A stretch of DNA of 64,000 nucleotides from Astrothelium macrocarpum (Eukaryota; Ascomycota; Dothideomycetes; Trypetheliales; Trypetheliaceae): NCBI GenBank assembly GCA_021030915.1, contig JAGEMR010000028.1, positions 186,001 through 250,000 on the forward strand, given 5' to 3'. A program made the position numbers and the translations under genes. The notes under the pieces are model-generated. The model was not told where the DNA came from. It was given only the letters and a program-made list of their open reading frames with translations, and did no database searches. How positions within the stretch are numbered: position 1 is the stretch's first letter; each line of letters begins with the position of its first letter. This document shows, piece by piece, positions 47,878-59,281 of the stretch.

Positions 47878-50526
47878 ATGGGTATTCAAGAGTATTCTCC
47901 ACTTCTTGGTCTCGTGCTTCCCACCATTATAGCATGTCTCCTCATCTTTGTTGCCTCACTCTTCTTTGTCTCCTCGCTCTTCTTCCTTACTAGAGCAATG
48001 GGCAAGCATTCTAGATACGAGACCCAAACAGGCCATGCCCGAGATTCTCTTAAGTCCTTTGAGATGGACAACATCGGGTCGCTTGATCACCTATCTGACT
48101 ATAATCTCATGGCTCTCAGCGCAAAGAATGAGTACTTGAAGGCCAAGCTTCTATCAGCCAAAATCCAAATCCAAACTCTCGACTTCGAGCGCCAGCTATC
48201 TCACGATCTTGACTGTCTGAGAAATGCGCCGCCTGTCTTAGATAGATTCACAGCTCTAACCAAGGGCAGCCCTTACGCAGCAGCCGTAACCAAGACATCA
48301 AGGAAGGATGAGCTAGCTACTACTGGAGACCTCCTCGAGTTTGATAACGATGGAGAGTCTGACGATTGGTCTCAAAAGACCTTGAACTCAAAGAGGGATC
48401 ATTCTGCTAATAATGAGACAAAGCTATCTTCATCATCAAGCTCTTCAGGCACTGAAGAACTTATTTCCGCTCCGATCCAGACTAGATATGTTGACGAAAC
48501 TGATGAAGACGAAATGCCAGATCACGGGCCTTCTCCAAAAACTGGCAAATCTGTCACTGGCAAATCTGTCGCTTGCGCTTCTAGCCAAGCCGCAGGAGAC
48601 AGAGTCGCTGGCTGTTTAGATCCTAAGGATTTCTCATCACCTCCGCCAACCAATACGGCTAGAGTCAATTCACAAAGGGAAATGCATCTCGCCACGATAA
48701 AATCGGCTACCACTAAAAGGATACTCGGAACCCATCCTTCCCACTCGCCTTCATTTGTGCCTTCTAACAGGATTGACGCAAGCAACGCCTCACGAGATGT
48801 CGCCCTTCATGACTCTCGACAAACCCTAAATGCCACGAATCTCCCCGTAAACCATCAACCTACTCCTAATCCATTAGGTTTATGCTTCTCCAAATGGGCG
48901 AAAGGGTCAGACGGTGTAGTAAATGACCTGAGAGGCACACGCAAGAACTCCGCTACAGCAGCGCCCCCGCCATCAGCTACCCAGACTGATTTAGAGATCC
49001 CTCAAATCACGGAACGGTATTCCTCCCCATACGTATACAAGTTCCCGATTCAACATTTTGCACGTCCTGATATCTCTAAAGATGATCTTCTCTGCACATT
49101 CACTATATCAGGCCTTCCAGCCAAAACCGATCTCAAGAGTATCATGGACAAGGTCAGAGGTGGCCTTGTCATATCTTGCGTACTTCTCAATACGGTGCCT
49201 ATTACAGGCGCAAATACTGTAATGGTCACGTTTTTCCAAGGACAGAGCGCAAAGAAATACGTAGAGTTCGCTGACAGTCATGTCAACGAGATCTTTGGCC
49301 TTGCAGCAGCCCAGGAACCGAGAATCAAGGTTTCGCTGATACCCTCTTCGACTTACATCCCCTACCCAATGGTGCTTTGTATTAGAAGCGCGGGATGTAC
49401 TCGTCATCTAGTGCTCAAAGGCGTGCCGGAGAGTATGACTCTTGACATGATTCGATCGAAGCTTGAGTCCGCCGAATGCACGAGAGAGAGAGACGGTATA
49501 CTGAGCATGTGGCGTCTGCCTGACGCTGGCGGACGCAGGGTGTCCCCTGTTGATATTCAAGATGGTACAGATTATATTCACATTGTATTTGCGAGCATCA
49601 TAAGCGGCCAGCAGGCTTTCATGAAGATGATGGCTGATGATAGAACAATACTCGGCCGGTGTCACTGCTGGTGCGAACGTGATCCTTGTGACGCTCCAGT
49701 GGAGGAGCTTATAAGTGGGAATGTGGAAAGTGCCGAAGGGGACAAGTGTGATGATCAGGGGGTTCACTCAGAAGACATGATTGAATCCAATGCAGAGCCA
49801 AAGCAAGGCGACAATATAGGAGCTTGTCCAAACCAAGAGCCTATCTTCTTGGGTTACGATGACGAAGACTATTTTAACCCAGCGCCCCGTTCCGATTCCA
49901 AGGACAATTCCGAAGTCAGCCCGCCTCCCGAGCGCCATACTCGGAAAATGGACATCAGCAAAGTGGTCGAGAACAAAGACGAAATCAAGATTGATGATGA
50001 TCTTGACGAATTTATTTCTATCAAAGATGACAATGACACTGAGTTTTGTGCCGATCTTCATGCTTTTTACGATAGAGCCGAGTCTCCATTGGCCATTTCA
50101 TCGAAAGAGGCTTCCGTGCCAGGCCCAGAACAAGATCTCATCTATATGAAAGAATGTATTGAGAATGACTCAACACCGTCAATGACAGAGCGTAGCTCAT
50201 CAGAAGAAGAGACAACGGAGTACAAAGGCGGCTCGCTTGATCAGGGTCCTTCCGTGCATCGTCAGCAGCCGCTCTCGATCCCTTTAGAGGAATTATTGGC
50301 CAAAAATGACGTGCAAAGCCAAAGCGGAGAATTGCCGATGACATCCCAAACAGAGCCAACTTCAGCAGAGACGTCTCCTGCCAAGGATTACCCAATTGTT
50401 CCAGGCCATACCAAACGCACCAAAACTCCCATCTCGATCTCCCTTGATGACTGGCTCGCCAGCGAAGAGATGCGGAACCTTTGCGCGGAGCCAATAGATT
50501 TCGGCATGCTCGAGCCTGGTCCTTAA
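47878..50526 (+). CDS. Large hypothetical protein with N-terminal membrane anchor and acidic tail
   Basis: 882 aa, single exon. Residues 8-40 form one hydrophobic span (LLGLVLPTIIACLLIFVASL then FFVSSLFFLT), suggesting a membrane anchor or signal anchor. Residues ~80-115 form a helical stretch (LSAKNEYLKAKLLSAKIQIQ). A Ser-rich middle follows, with a tandem TGKSVTGKSVA. Residues ~400-610 contain two compact alpha/beta segments that read like RRM folds: CTFTISGLPAKTDLKSIMDKV, then LVLKGVPESMTLDMIRSKLE. A Cys-rich bit GRCHCWCERDPCD ends this part. The rest is acidic with repeated short motifs SIPLEELLAKND and SISLDDWLASEE. I do not recognise the family. A membrane-tethered RNA-binding protein is one possibility, unproven. 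Confidence 0.75.
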   Translation: MGIQEYSPLLGLVLPTIIACLLIFVASLFFVSSLFFLTRAMGKHSRYETQTGHARDSLKSFEMDNIGSLDHLSDYNLMALSAKNEYLKAKLLSAKIQIQTLDFERQLSHDLDCLRNAPPVLDRFTALTKGSPYAAAVTKTSRKDELATTGDLLEFDNDGESDDWSQKTLNSKRDHSANNETKLSSSSSSSGTEELISAPIQTRYVDETDEDEMPDHGPSPKTGKSVTGKSVACASSQAAGDRVAGCLDPKDFSSPPPTNTARVNSQREMHLATIKSATTKRILGTHPSHSPSFVPSNRIDASNASRDVALHDSRQTLNATNLPVNHQPTPNPLGLCFSKWAKGSDGVVNDLRGTRKNSATAAPPPSATQTDLEIPQITERYSSPYVYKFPIQHFARPDISKDDLLCTFTISGLPAKTDLKSIMDKVRGGLVISCVLLNTVPITGANTVMVTFFQGQSAKKYVEFADSHVNEIFGLAAAQEPRIKVSLIPSSTYIPYPMVLCIRSAGCTRHLVLKGVPESMTLDMIRSKLESAECTRERDGILSMWRLPDAGGRRVSPVDIQDGTDYIHIVFASIISGQQAFMKMMADDRTILGRCHCWCERDPCDAPVEELISGNVESAEGDKCDDQGVHSEDMIESNAEPKQGDNIGACPNQEPIFLGYDDEDYFNPAPRSDSKDNSEVSPPPERHTRKMDISKVVENKDEIKIDDDLDEFISIKDDNDTEFCADLHAFYDRAESPLAISSKEASVPGPEQDLIYMKECIENDSTPSMTERSSSEEETTEYKGGSLDQGPSVHRQQPLSIPLEELLAKNDVQSQSGELPMTSQTEPTSAETSPAKDYPIVPGHTKRTKTPISISLDDWLASEEMRNLCAEPIDFGMLEPGP

Positions 50527-51313
50527 GTAGCTACTAATGACGAGAGCTATCAGAAAGCAGTTTCAGACTGGTGGACTGTGAGTTGGTTGTCTACTCCCAT
50601 TGCAGTCCAACAAATTAACAAAAGTTTTCTTTCCTTTGATCAAGAGCCATAATGTCATTTTGCACCCACTATTCTTTAACATTATCTACCAGATCCAAAC
50701 ACGAGAGCGAAATCGAAGGGGTCATGATAGGATCAGGCCATGACATTCAGAGATTATCATTAAGATCAATGATCCTGAAATTTCACCTGGGAATCGGGGA
50801 ACCAGCGAGAATTTGCAACCTTGGGATATGAGCATTCACATTGAGCAATTTGGAGCGTAGGCGTGGCATAATGAGATGTTCTTTGAGATTCATGTCTCTC
50901 GACTTTGCCATTGAACTTCATTCAGAAGGCATTGGTTAAGCCAGCCATGGTTGATGACTTTTTCTTTAGTAGTCTTTGCCTAAATTCTGTATATCGATTG
51001 AAATTGAACCCCTAAATGACCGTGAGATCATCACAAATGTATAGAGTGACGAGAGGAGCGGCAAGATTCGGACAGACTGAAGCTCAACTAGTGTACACCG
51101 CTCGAAGTGCTAGTTCAAATGCCCACGAGAGCTAGTAGGCATTTGACAAATACGTTTCGCTCCATGACCAGAGTCTTATGAAGCGCTTTCTCATTGCCCT
51201 CATTCCTGCGCATGGCCCACCCATTACAAGCACAAAAGGCCAACTACTTTTCACTTGAGGTAACATACTCATGCAGCAGTCACAATCCATTCCTCTACCA
51301 CCTATCTTCCGGC
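50527..51313. other. Intergenic between convergent genes
   Basis: 3' regions of the 882-aa gene and PAM17. Nothing recognised. Confidence 0.55.
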
Positions 51314-52235
51314 CTAAATCAGATTTCGCTTCCTCTTCAAAGTAAACGCCCTCTGATCCTTCAACCACCTCCGATAATCCTTCACCCCACCAATCTTCTC
51401 CCCATAGTAGTCCGGCACCGGATTCTGCACACTCGAATTCGCCGGATCGGCACGATGCTTCTTTATCCTCGCAAAGAATTGTCGCTCTTTCTACAATACA
51501 AATCATGAAAAATTAGCAAACGTCTTCTCTCCACAACCATTACCCCATTTTCTTCCTACAGTTTCCCACTCCTCCATAAACAAAAAAAACAAAAAACAAA
51601 AAACAAAACTCTCAGAGAAAAAAAAAAAAGGATAATAACGAACTCACCTCTAAAAAGTCACCCCTTCCCCTCCCAGCAACCAACACCCTAAACACCACCT
51701 CCCCGACCACCGGCCCGGCCAACCACCCCCCAACGGCACACGCGCACGTCTCCAAGCCCAACAGCACGATGGGATCGAGCCCCAGCGTCGCGGCGCCGGG
51801 CAGCTCGGCAAAGTCGTAGTGCGAGAGGAAGGTGACGCCGGCGTAGAAGGACAGCGCGGAGCCGAGGATCGACGACGACAGCGTGATGTAGCGGCGGCGC
51901 TTGCGGAGGCGGAAGAAGTCGTGCCAGGCGAGGGGTGTGTTTGTCGTAGTAGTGGTGTTAGTTGGAGGGGCAGAAGACGCGGATGCGGTTGATGCGCTGC
52001 GCAGGGTTGTGAAGGGGGATGGGGAGCGGCTGAGATGGCGCTGGATGGGTCGACGAGGCGAAATGCAGGTGCTGCTCGGTTGGGGTGGTAGATTGGTTCG
52101 GATTGAAAGGTTGGTGAGGCTGATGGGAGCTCTGGAGGTGGTGGAGAGGTTTGCTTTGGATGAGGCGAGGGTGGATGGGCGGGAGCGACAGGTTTGCGCT
52201 ACGACGCGCAGAGGTAGCGAGGCTGTGGAAAGCAT
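51314..52235 (-). CDS. PAM17: Presequence translocase-associated motor subunit Pam17
   Basis: 254 aa; exon 1 52235-51648, intron 51647-51491 (157 bp), exon 2 51490-51314. It is part of the TIM23 import motor in the mitochondrial inner membrane, recruiting Pam16/Pam18. The first ~85 residues are basic and Ser/Thr-rich, a presequence. The family core starts [13 protein letters not shown], followed by two membrane spans: [20 protein letters not shown] and [20 protein letters not shown]. Exon 2 gives [20 protein letters not shown] and [20 protein letters not shown] with LKDQRAF, all Pam17 hallmarks. The intron is T-rich on the coding strand (A-rich on +, about 51576-51630). Confidence 0.94.
51576..51630. 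repeat. A-rich low-complexity tract in the PAM17 intron
   Basis: On the + strand, repeated short caaaaaa-like units followed by a 13-base A run (51618-51629). On the coding strand it forms a long polypyrimidine (T) stretch just inside the 5' splice site. Confidence 0.8.
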
Positions 52236-52717
52236 ATTCGTGCGGGAATAGCTGGGTAGAAGTAGAGATGAAGGAAGAGTTCAGTCGTTGATAAAGTATG
52301 GAAGGTGAATAATATGGCGGACGGGTGGTGGTGGGCTACGTCAAAGTCGAGGTTGCGCACAGACCCCCCCAAAGCTTGCTATAGCTGCACTTACGTACCG
52401 AGTACCGAAGTAAATTATACATGAGGATGAACAATCCAAGTTATTATCCATCACAGATCAAACGCAGCCGAGGAATTACACACATTCAACATCTAGACAT
52501 TTCAGTTTTCAAGATTCTAGGTAGGTCGCTTGACCATGAGCCATGACAGCTATTCGTATCTGCTTGTCCCACCAAACAAAGTGGCCTCCATGTATATACG
52601 CTAATCCGAGCGAATTGATTGACGTTTTGGTCAAACACATAATCTGGCCGAAATCTCAAGCCGCCCAGAAATCATTTTTCAAGCCGTTGCGCCTTCATTC
52701 GCCGTCGTTACTCTTCC
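52236..52717. other. Intergenic, PAM17 promoter and 3' region of the Zn2Cys6 gene
   Basis: 482 bp. Includes a C7 run near 52365. Nothing else recognised. Confidence 0.5.
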
Positions 52718-55561
52718 TCATCCAAGATACTCCCCATTCACGAGTGTAAACCATGGCCGCCCCGTCGCCCACGATTGTTCCATTATTTTGCGAGCCCGTT
52801 GCCACTGCAATGTCGTAATTAATAATCGGATCTGACTATTGCTAGAAAGTGATGACTTACATGTGTCATACCGAATCCTTCCACACTCCGAACTCGCTCC
52901 ATTATCTTCTGCCGATGGTCTTCATCCTGCGCATCACATCCCGCTGTGAATGCGGGAAGGAGGAGACTCGCTTCGGCCGAACTGCCCCTTCGGACTTTGC
53001 ATAATGCTGAAACAATGCCACTTACGCTGGCTTGCACTACTGGGTCCGAGTATGGTCGACCTAGCACTCGTCGGTATAGATGAATGAGACCACACAGATG
53101 GAAGGCCTCATTCGTTGCCTTTGCTTCAAGTGAGTCTTGTTCTGGATCACGCTCATGGTTCATTTCGACTTCCAGGTTTGTCGCCCTTAGCGGTAAAGGC
53201 GGAGCACCGTGCTTGCATTCACTAATGACACATTCACGGCCCTTGTTTAATTCTCGTTCCAGCTTCTCGGCTGCAGCCACAATTTCAAATGACGGCGTCC
53301 AGTCAGTCCTTATATTTCCATGTTCGTCTATTCTCGCGTTGTCGCATTTTCGACTTAGCTCCGCGACATGCGCTAAAAGACCCATGACTCTAAAGGTAAA
53401 GCCCATCAGACAGTCAATTTGTTGATCATCACCTGGAAGTTCGTAATCATACGACCAAGTCTTTGCCTCGAGGGGTATATTGTTTTTGCGCCCGCTGAGT
53501 GCACCAGTGATGTCAATGTAAGCGTACCATCGACTTAAGAAAAACGTTTCAGTGTCTCTTCGGTGGATATGCCTTGGTCCACCTCGGTCGAGGATAAGAG
53601 AACGCGCGATACCTAGATGTACAAGCCACGTGATGTGTACATCGAAACAGGTAGGAGACATGATTTCCAAAGTGGCAAGCATAATTGCAGTGGCAAGATT
53701 CGCATTGATAGCCGCCTGTGAATGATCGTTTAGCCCATTGCTCAAGTTTATAAACACGTGCTGAACCCAGGATGCTATTCGTATTGTGGGTTCAGCGTGA
53801 TTCAAAAGTCTAGCTCGATGGCTTGCAGCATAAGCAAGCAAGAGATTGAGTAGATTTGGGTTTTGGATGGCCACTACCCCATTGTCAGAGACGAAAGCAA
53901 CAGTTTCAAGAGCATCTTACTTAGAGGAAGAATATTCCTAAACGGATTTGCTTGACAGTCGTGAGGTACTAATATACGAGCTGTGTGGTTGAGAAAGTGA
54001 TGAAAATACAGTAGATTCATCGGGTTATCAAGGAGCTGAGATGGCAATGGTTCCAGGCTCTGAGGTATTCTAATGGGCACTGGCTGCGCGTAGTAACCAC
54101 GCCGAGTAAAGACGACTTCTTTCGTTGCTGTACCAAATTTATTCTCCAGTGGTCCTGCATCTTCCTCACCCGAATGGATATTTGGGAACGATCTGCTCCT
54201 AGCAGACATCGTGGGACTATGGAGGCCGACAGCATTTTTGTCGTCATTGTGCCCCAAATCCCGGTCTGGATTACCTTCATCAAACCCATATGTAATGAAA
54301 CCATCGGCATCATCAGGCAATGGACCTTGACTTGCCAGATTGGAAAGGTTGACCACATTATCTCCTTTGCCCGGAGGCCCGGACAGAAGCGAATTGACAG
54401 ATAGGCGTCTGAAATCTTGTCCACCGTGGTAGGAACTAGTCTTTGATGATATTTTGAGTGCGTTATCATCAGAAGTGGTAGATGATCCTGGAGTCAAAGG
54501 CGTGCCCACAAGACTACTATATGGGCTATAAGGCGTAAGCATCGATTGTCCTGGTGATTGGACTTCGGATGAAAAGACTGATGTAGAGCTTTCTGCCTCA
54601 TACTTCGCTGTTGAAGGTGCTTGCGATTGAACGTCAAAGTCGTTGCTCGTGCTCCTCCTCATTCTCTTCGATCGATGTTCTCCAGACAGTCCTATATCCC
54701 CATTTCCTTTGAAAAGATGCATAGAGGCTCCACTAGACGGAGCCCCTCGAAGAGGAGGTAACATAGGTGCCACGCCAGCATTAGCCTGACTTGAAATTGA
54801 TGTCTCTGTGGCTACCGTGTGATCTGTAACTGGAGTGCTCGGCGAAGGGTAATCCAGTGAAGTACGCGACACGAGGGTGCTCGTTCTTCCTTCTGGCAGC
54901 ATTGGTAAATTGGCATTCGTACCATGCATTGCGCTTTGTAGTGGAGGTCTAGAATGAGGATTCGACGTAGGAGGTCCGTGAGAAAGGACTTGATTATTCC
55001 CATATTTCGAGCTTGCCTCAACCAAGGAAGGATCAATCATAGCACCATTCCCTAGTATTCGCAGAGGAGCTTGCATGGGAGCTTGTGGAGGGGAAGCTAG
55101 AGGAAGATCTTGACCCATCGGCTTTTGTGTAGATTGAGAGTGTAGCCTATCTACTGAGCCATCGGAAATTTTTCGCTGCTTTGGTGCACCTGAGATGAAT
55201 TGCGCCTGCTGGAATCCCGTAATGATACCCACACCGGGAACCTCTGTTGAATTGTCGTCATCTTTATTCTTGGTCCGCCCTCCCCAGTTCAAACGTATAC
55301 TGTAGTCACAGGTTTCTCCTTGTCGTTCGCAATTGAGACATCGTGGTTTTTCCTCCCCGCTATCGATCAAATGTTAGAACACTGCAGGAAGAATCATAGG
55401 CACGGAATGCCATACCATTTCACTTTCCGTGCCTTGCAAGGCCTACCGCAGTTAGCAAGTTCGAAGCAATCTCCATGCTCCAAATAGATGACAACGCACC
55501 AGCAACCATTCCGACTTCTCCTCTTAGGTTCAGGTGCGCCGGCTTTCTTCGGCCGTGGCAT
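52718..55561 (-). CDS. Zn2Cys6 binuclear-cluster transcription factor
   Basis: 875 aa from five exons: 55561-55500, 55442-55416 (a 27-nt micro-exon), 55359-53921, 53873-52861, 52804-52718. Splicing the first three exons yields the full cluster CWPCKARKVKCGEEKPRC plus CERQGETC, six Cys in the canonical C-x2-C-x6-C-x6-C-x2-C-x6-C order, with each intron interrupting it. A long Ser/Pro-rich linker follows, then a helical regulatory domain (fungal transcription-factor type 2 pattern: LLNLLLAYAASHRARLL, ATAIMLATLEIMSPTCFDV). The last 56-bp intron avoids a premature TAA at 52819 and gives the tail THWQRARKIMEQSW...NGEYLG, a common ending in this group. Nuclear regulator; target genes unknown, and no metabolic cluster adjoins it. 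Confidence 0.9.
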
Positions 55562-57821
55562 TGCAATGCAAGCTTGAAAGTTTGAGCATTGAACTCGGGA
55601 GGATGTAATCTTGTCATAGGTCAAAAGTAGCACAACACGCAGTCAAACGTGTAACAAGGTGTAAAGTGAAGGCTGATCGAATTTGTCTGTACAAAGTCAA
55701 GTCCCCGGCGAGATAGGACGCACGATGCGCAAAGGGTTCAAGCGCGGGGCCACTACGAGTGTCGATCCCACAGTAATGATTGGGCGTGCGCCCGGAAGAT
55801 GAGAGGACGCTCAAAGACCGGTTCATAGCGCCGGCATCTTCCTCTGTTCGACTCGACTCAGAGCACTGCTGTGTCTGTGTATGTGGCGCTCGGCTTTCGG
55901 GGCTACTGTGTGGAGGCCACACTGCAGATGCAGTCCCCATCCCAAGGGAACCACCCTCAGATCTACCGGGCACGGCACGCATACTCACGAGCGTCCCCAG
56001 CATCAGTGGCGTGCCAATCCGCCCCCCCGGACCCCCGACACAGAAAGCCACTCACTGCGGTACGGTAGCAGCCGCAAAGAAATTCTGGAACCGGTAGAGC
56101 GGGAGGAGCTACCGAGGGTCCCGTGCGACCATCTGCCACAAGTCTTCCCACCCCCCTTTCCATCTCATGCATATGTGGCGCTGACATCATCTCGCTTCCT
56201 GACCCTGTTTGAAGGATGGGGCGTCTGATATGTGCCTACGCAGAACGCTCCATCAAACCGTGATTGCCGTGATTGCCATACCGTTGCTTTAGTCATCCAA
56301 GTCGCAGCACGTGGAAAAGCCACTCAGCACTGTGTTTCTTCCCAACTCCGACAATTTCAGCTTCATTTCCTTGTGAAGTCGTTATAGACCCAGATCGCGA
56401 GAGATAAGGTATCTCCGGCTCACTTAGCCTTGCACTATAACAAAAATTGCCCGAGTAGTTGGCCCTAGTGATGCTGACTATTGACACAAAATACTGGCCG
56501 TTGCGGGCGCAGACTACGAATTGTTTGGCTAGCTCAAACGCCACTTGAAAAGGAACCCTGAAAACATGCAGCATCGAAGCCGTCTAGGGCGAAAGTAGCG
56601 TTCCATCAACACTTGGCCGGTTCTGGTGTGATCTGTCGTCGAACAATCGCAATTCAGCAAATCGAAGGAGATGTTCTCAGCCTCATTCCTTCAGGATTGC
56701 CTCAATCCATGGTAAACCGACATTTGCTTATCATGATGATCTGCACTACTCAGAGCCTATGCCTTGAGAGGATGTAAGTAGTGATTAGGCCTGCAATTGA
56801 CCATTGCCATGAATGGCCACGCATGCACTCGGGAATAGCAGGCTGCCTTTAGTCATGCTAACACTTCATCTAGTCACTGATAATGAAACAGTAACAGCTG
56901 AAGCGTTTCAATAAGACTAGTTAGCATTTCTCTGCAACTCGCCCATGATAGTGCCTTTCGTATTTTGTTTTTTCGGCGTTGAGCTTACGTGATCATGGTA
57001 TGGTGTTGGGATCTTCACACGCTATGCCGAGGCCTGGGAATGAGATTGCTGATTTTCAAGACATGGTGGCCTTTGCATGTACCAAGCAGAGTCAGCTTGG
57101 GCAACATTAACCACTCGCACATGGATCTTGTAATGCGATATCAACTCTAGCGTGATCTTTTGGTTGCCAGGTTATGCACGGGCAATGCTGGCGGCGACTT
57201 TTCAAAGTCGGTCACGAATAAAGCAATTTCCTCGTGGTAACATTGTAGGTTGCAGAGCACAAGCCTGGATACGACAAGGGTGAACAATGAACCCCGAAAG
57301 AAAATCATGTGTTAGAACGGCAGGGGTCCGGTAGAGTCGGTCCCAAAAGTCCTCATTCGATTTTGACAACGTTCCGTAGTGTAGCTGAACGGTTGGCCAG
57401 CTGCTTTTCCAAGAGAAGATTGCCGTATTCCCTTCGCGGGGTTGTTCGCTCTTCATGTTAGGTTTCGCAAGAATGCCGCTAGATCTTTGGTAACGTTAGC
57501 GCCCCTATAAACATTAAGGATTCTTTCGCGTTATCATCCTCGAAGTCTTCGCATCAAAGAAATGGAAACCTAGACGCCTGGAGGTACAGAGATGTTTCTG
57601 GTGCATGTGGAGAAGTACACAAACGGTGAAGGTCCGGCTAGCTGAGCTCAGCCTTATCTTGACCGCGCCACAAATGATGTGGCGGTCAACTACTGCATGT
57701 GCTCAACTTTGCTCAGTTTCACGAAAGCGTTGAGCACGTGTGTTTGAGCACACAAACAAGGCAGACTGTCTTTACCGTTCTGAAACCTCGTTAATTTTTT
57801 ATTTTTGCCGTGCCTTTGATC
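55562..57821. other. 2.3-kb intergenic, divergent upstream region
   Basis: Between the Zn2Cys6 gene (-) and the FAR-17a/AIG1-like gene (+). Many short overlapping open frames at 55780-56230 on both strands reflect locally GC-rich sequence; none has a domain. A small direct repeat (cgtgattgc twice) lies near 56261-56278. No tRNA or mobile element seen. Confidence 0.5.
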
Positions 57822-58692
57822 ATGGGTTCAGACGACCTTGCTCGAAAGCTTGTTCAGAAGCATCCTTTGCAAAGGATAGATTCTCCCTCACGAGGCTTCT
57901 CTGCCTTTGTCCATGTGCGCCTGAGAGATTTATCTGTATCTCTGTACGCGTTCTCGCTAACGACCTGATAGATCTTGGGCTTGGGCAGTTTTACATACTG
58001 CTTTCATTACCTGGTCGTCACCCCAAACCCAGTGTATGCGCTCACTGAGACTTGGCAACGCTGGGTTGCTCTGCAATGAAAGCTAACCATACTTCAGAAA
58101 CGACTCCTATGGCTGGCATATGCAATACCTCACCATCATCGGTCTTTCCCTCGCAACCTTGACCTTCATATTCGGCTTGCTCGCTGACCTCACCCTCTCC
58201 ACCCGTCTTTTCCTTGCAAAGAATGCTTTCTCTGTCGCCAGCGCACCCCTCGAAATCCTCATAACGCTTTTATATTGGGGTCTGCGATCTATCGATCCTG
58301 CGTTGGTGCTCCCGGACTGGGCACCGAGGCTGGCATTCAGCACCGACCTCTCTTTTCACTGCTACCCCGCGACATTACTCCTCGTCGACCTTCTGTTTCT
58401 AAGTCCGCCGTATACGATTGCTGCGCTCCCTAGCATTGGGCTATCATCGTTGATTGCTGTACTTTACTGGTTTTGGGTCGAGGCTTGCTACTCCCACAAC
58501 GGATTTTACCCGTATCCGATTTTTGCAGAGGCAGGAACATCAGGGCGCATAGGCTTGTTCACAATGAGTGCGCTAACCATGGTTTTGGCGACGAGTCTAT
58601 TGAAATGGGTGTACGGAGTAGTGAATGGACAGGAAATTTGGGAAAAGGAAGAAGGCAAAGGCGCTAAGCCAGGTGATTTGAAGAGAAAATAG
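57822..58692 (+). CDS. FAR-17a/AIG1-like integral membrane protein (putative lipid-ester hydrolase)
   Basis: 249 aa; exons 57822-57914, 57972-58033 (62 nt) and 58098-58692, introns 57 and 64 bp. Five to six hydrophobic segments, for example LTIIGLSLATLTFIFGLLAD, ATLLLVDLLFLSPPY and FTMSALTMVLATSLLKWVYG. The N-terminus KHPLQRIDSPSRGFSAFVH and YGWHMQYLTIIGL are typical of fungal FAR-17a/AIG1 members. In the animal relatives AIG1 and ADTRP a membrane Thr and His form the active site for hydrolysing fatty-acid esters of hydroxy fatty acids; the matching Thr (YLTII) and His (DLSFHCYPA) are present here. Role in fungi not established. A single-exon model starting at 58120 would lose the N-terminal third. 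Confidence 0.85.
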
Positions 58693-59281
58693 ACGTTTTC
58701 GGAAAAAACTGGAGTTTTACCTGGCTCATGGTATGTGTACGCGTGTTCAACATTAATAAGATGAAGATGGTTAGTATGGTTGTGAGCATTGTTGATAAGA
58801 TTCTAAATTGGCGCATCCATTTACAGTGTGGAAGGGAAGATGGACAACGAGATAGACCTGAAAATGTTTAGATTGTGAAAGAGTCAATTCATTCCAAATT
58901 GCATGCATACTTGGATGCACAGCAATCGCATTTGATGATGCAGCAAGTATCTACAGCACCAATGAGGTCGGCAATCATACAAGAGAGAAGCATAGAGCGG
59001 CTGATGCCCACTTAGTCGCTGAATGTAATCTCTTCTCCTTCTCCCATTAGCCGAAAGCATACACCGTGCAAATCGTTCCCTAAAAGATAAGCCAGATAGC
59101 ACAGTGATCATATCTTCTCAAATCATGCTTCCATAAATCATGACACCATCATGCAATGCCAGCCAAGGTATACAAAGAAACGAGCATCAATAGCTCGGCG
59201 AGAGCGAGTGACTATAAAAGCATATCCTGACAGCAATGAATGCGGCAAATCTTTCTTCTGCCACACACTCGCCACAACGGA
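58693..59281. other. Intergenic between convergent genes
   Basis: 589 bp of 3' regions. Nothing recognised. Confidence 0.55.

Noticed and set aside
52819..52860. Apparent C-terminus of the Zn2Cys6 protein at the TAA at 52819
   Set aside because: A GTAAGT donor and CAG acceptor 56 bp apart lead to a family-typical tail in a small last exon.
55780..56228. Cluster of overlapping 65-145-codon frames on both strands
   Set aside because: All frames open because of local GC-rich composition; none has a recognisable motif.
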